Shown: piece after piece, positions 63,332 through 64,000 of the stretch
Layout of the letters: the number at the start of each line of letters is the position of its first letter
How positions within the stretch are numbered: position 1 is the stretch's first letter
NCBI GenBank assembly: GCA_041725895.1
Contig: JBGRQA010000012.1
Coordinates: 93,813 to 157,812, forward strand
Source: JBGRQA01 sp041725895
Lineage (GTDB): Bacteria > Bacteroidota > Bacteroidia > Bacteroidales > Marinifilaceae
Direction: 5' to 3'
DNA length: 64,000 nucleotides
Translations under genes and position numbers: made by a program
Notes under the pieces: generated by a model
Database searches by the model: none
The model's input: only the letters and a program-made list of their open reading frames with translations
Told to the model about the DNA's origin: nothing

Positions 63332-63444
63332 GCAACATGTAATGAATCCGAATTCAGTCCATGCCAGTCTACAAATATAAATTCACATGGAAGAAAAAAA
63401 TGCATGCTTCAATTCAATTATCTTCTTTTCAATCTAAGAATTAT

Positions 63445-63452
63445 TAACTTTG
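63445..63452 (+). promoter_or_regulatory. Bacteroidota -7 promoter box (TAACTTTG)
   Basis: Exact TAnnTTTG, 8 bases before the long hairpin at 63460. The -33 region is only a T-rich CTTCTTTTC. No protein gene follows, which points to an RNA gene. Confidence 0.5.
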
Positions 63453-63459
63453 CAGCACA

Positions 63460-63552
63460 AAAGTCCTGTTCGCCGGTTCCTGTTGGGTTGCGAGTTATTC
63501 TATAATCTTTGTCCAATGGCAATCCCAAATAGAACCATCAGAACAGGACTTT
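63460..63552 (+). ncRNA. Structured RNA candidate, 93-nt long hairpin
   Basis: Outer stem AAAGTCCTGTTC (63460-63471) / GAACAGGACTTT (63541-63552), 12 pairs without mismatch. Inside are GGTTC (63475-63479) / GAACC (63532-63536) and GGGTTGC (63485-63491) / GCAATCCC (63519-63526) with one bulged base, and a UUAU/AUAA tip. Symmetric bulges separate the stems, in the style of 6S-like or other rod-shaped RNAs. A promoter box lies just upstream. I could not match it to a known RNA; the conserved SRP motif (GGUCAGG...GGAAG...AGCAG) is absent. Confidence 0.5.
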
Positions 63553-63900
63553 GCCATTTGACATCTTGAGAAATATCGGATCAAGCGAAATTGTTGGGGA
63601 GAAATTACAAATTGGCAGGAAGAATTTGATCGCTGCAATTCAAATCGCCGCATTCCGTTTTATTGCAGTGGCGACGGACTATACAGAACCGCATCAATCA
63701 ATTGTGTGCGCCGTCGCTGTTTACATACTCTCATATCCGGAATTATTGTTAATAGATCCTCAACGGTTATCTTCCTTAATTTTTTTGACATCGACAAAAT
63801 TATTCAAAATGTTACGTTCAATATTTATTGAACAAAGAAAGAACATATAAAAAAATACCCTTTAAGATATTATAAAAATTAGGTTTCGAACACTCAAGGG
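63553..63900. other. Region after the RNA candidate, nothing assigned
   Basis: An open frame runs from 63551 to 63850, but it starts inside the hairpin stem and shows no family. GCGACGG/CCGTCGC (about 63672/63712) could pair, so the transcript might extend further. No other feature supported. Confidence 0.35.
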
Positions 63901-63913
63901 GGGGGTAGCCCAG

Positions 63914-63997
63914 GGGTCAGGGGCTGAATTTACTCCCCCTGGGTCTGCTTTTTCTGCCTCGAGGCAGTGATTTAGTCCCTTCAGTGACTAATTTACT
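63914..63997. repeat. Degenerate 21-nt tandem repeat at the window end
   Basis: Read on the minus strand, four 21-nt units start with AGTAAATT / ACTAAATC / AGAAAAAG / AGTAAATT and end CTGAAGGG / CTCGAGGC / CCAGGGGG / CCTGACCC. In one frame they code repeating SK(L/S)xxxG heptads. The repeat also contains the palindrome CTGCCTCGAGGCAG (63954-63967) and CCCAGGGG/CCCCTGGG arms. It runs off the end of the window. Confidence 0.45.
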
Positions 63998-64000
63998 GCT

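Noticed and set aside
63460..63552. Small SRP RNA (ffs) or tmRNA
   Set aside because: The conserved SRP loop sequence and tmRNA ends (tRNA-like acceptor and TTCGA) are not present; kept only as an unassigned structured RNA.
63551..63850. 99-codon open frame after the RNA candidate
   Set aside because: Starts at a TTG inside the hairpin stem and shows no family or start signal; possible but unsupported.

Overview
Organism. The window reads as the chromosome of a Bacteroidota, probably an anaerobic or facultatively anaerobic marine member near Marinilabiliales/Marinifilaceae. The phylum is well supported by a type IX secretion C-terminal sorting domain on a gingipain-like protease, LytS/LytTR and PAS-rich kinases, Bacteroidota-type promoters (TAnnTTTG), mostly absent Shine-Dalgarno sequences, and peptide precursors with the GG-Bacteroidales type of leader. 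The family-level placement is a guess.

Layout. 1-1690: end of an anaerobic glycerol-3-phosphate dehydrogenase operon (glpB partial, glpC). 1914-11204: small TPR-like membrane protein, a 941-residue GAF/PAS histidine kinase, a DUF4268 nuclease-like protein, a papain-like lipoprotein protease and a GH65 phosphorylase. 12072-16651: AsmA-like protein, DsbA-like thioredoxin and Cys-rich lipoprotein in tandem, then a convergent TlpA-like thioredoxin. 16831-31827: an XRE regulator/membrane protein pair, a haem-motif histidine kinase, a sensorless histidine kinase, a C25 (gingipain) protease exported by T9SS, an alpha/beta hydrolase, a LytS/LytTR two-component pair, an SDR, a membrane protein and an EEP-family phosphatase. 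32487-39074: MaoC dehydratase, a zinc-ribbon protein, CapA, a BBE-type flavoprotein and a PIF1-like helicase with HRDC and HTH domains.

39204-52882 is accessory. It holds five tandem copies of a ~285-bp non-coding repeat with GNA-triloop mini-hairpins, a 42-nt repeat open reading frame, an S41 peptidase, and a peptide-related island. The island contains a C45 acyltransferase/hydrolase, a clostripain-like C11 peptidase paired with an 85-residue acidic peptide, a VKOR-thioredoxin fusion with a C39-like N-terminus lacking the catalytic Cys, and five tandem 53-55-residue precursors. Each precursor has a 24-residue GG leader and a core with exactly four cysteines; four are preceded by the same hairpin box at a fixed distance from the start codon. 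My reading is a family of disulfide-stabilised secreted peptides with a dedicated membrane oxidase. No C39 exporter is in the window. This is the best candidate for an undescribed system here.

53244-63331 returns to ordinary genes: amidohydrolase lipoprotein, methyltransferase, S9 prolyl oligopeptidase, an unknown membrane protein, an APC permease, two HAD phosphatases and ArfB. The end (63445-64000) has a strong TAnnTTTG promoter in front of a 93-nt long-hairpin RNA candidate, and a degenerate 21-nt tandem repeat that runs off the window. I saw no rRNA, tRNA, CRISPR array or complete insertion sequence.
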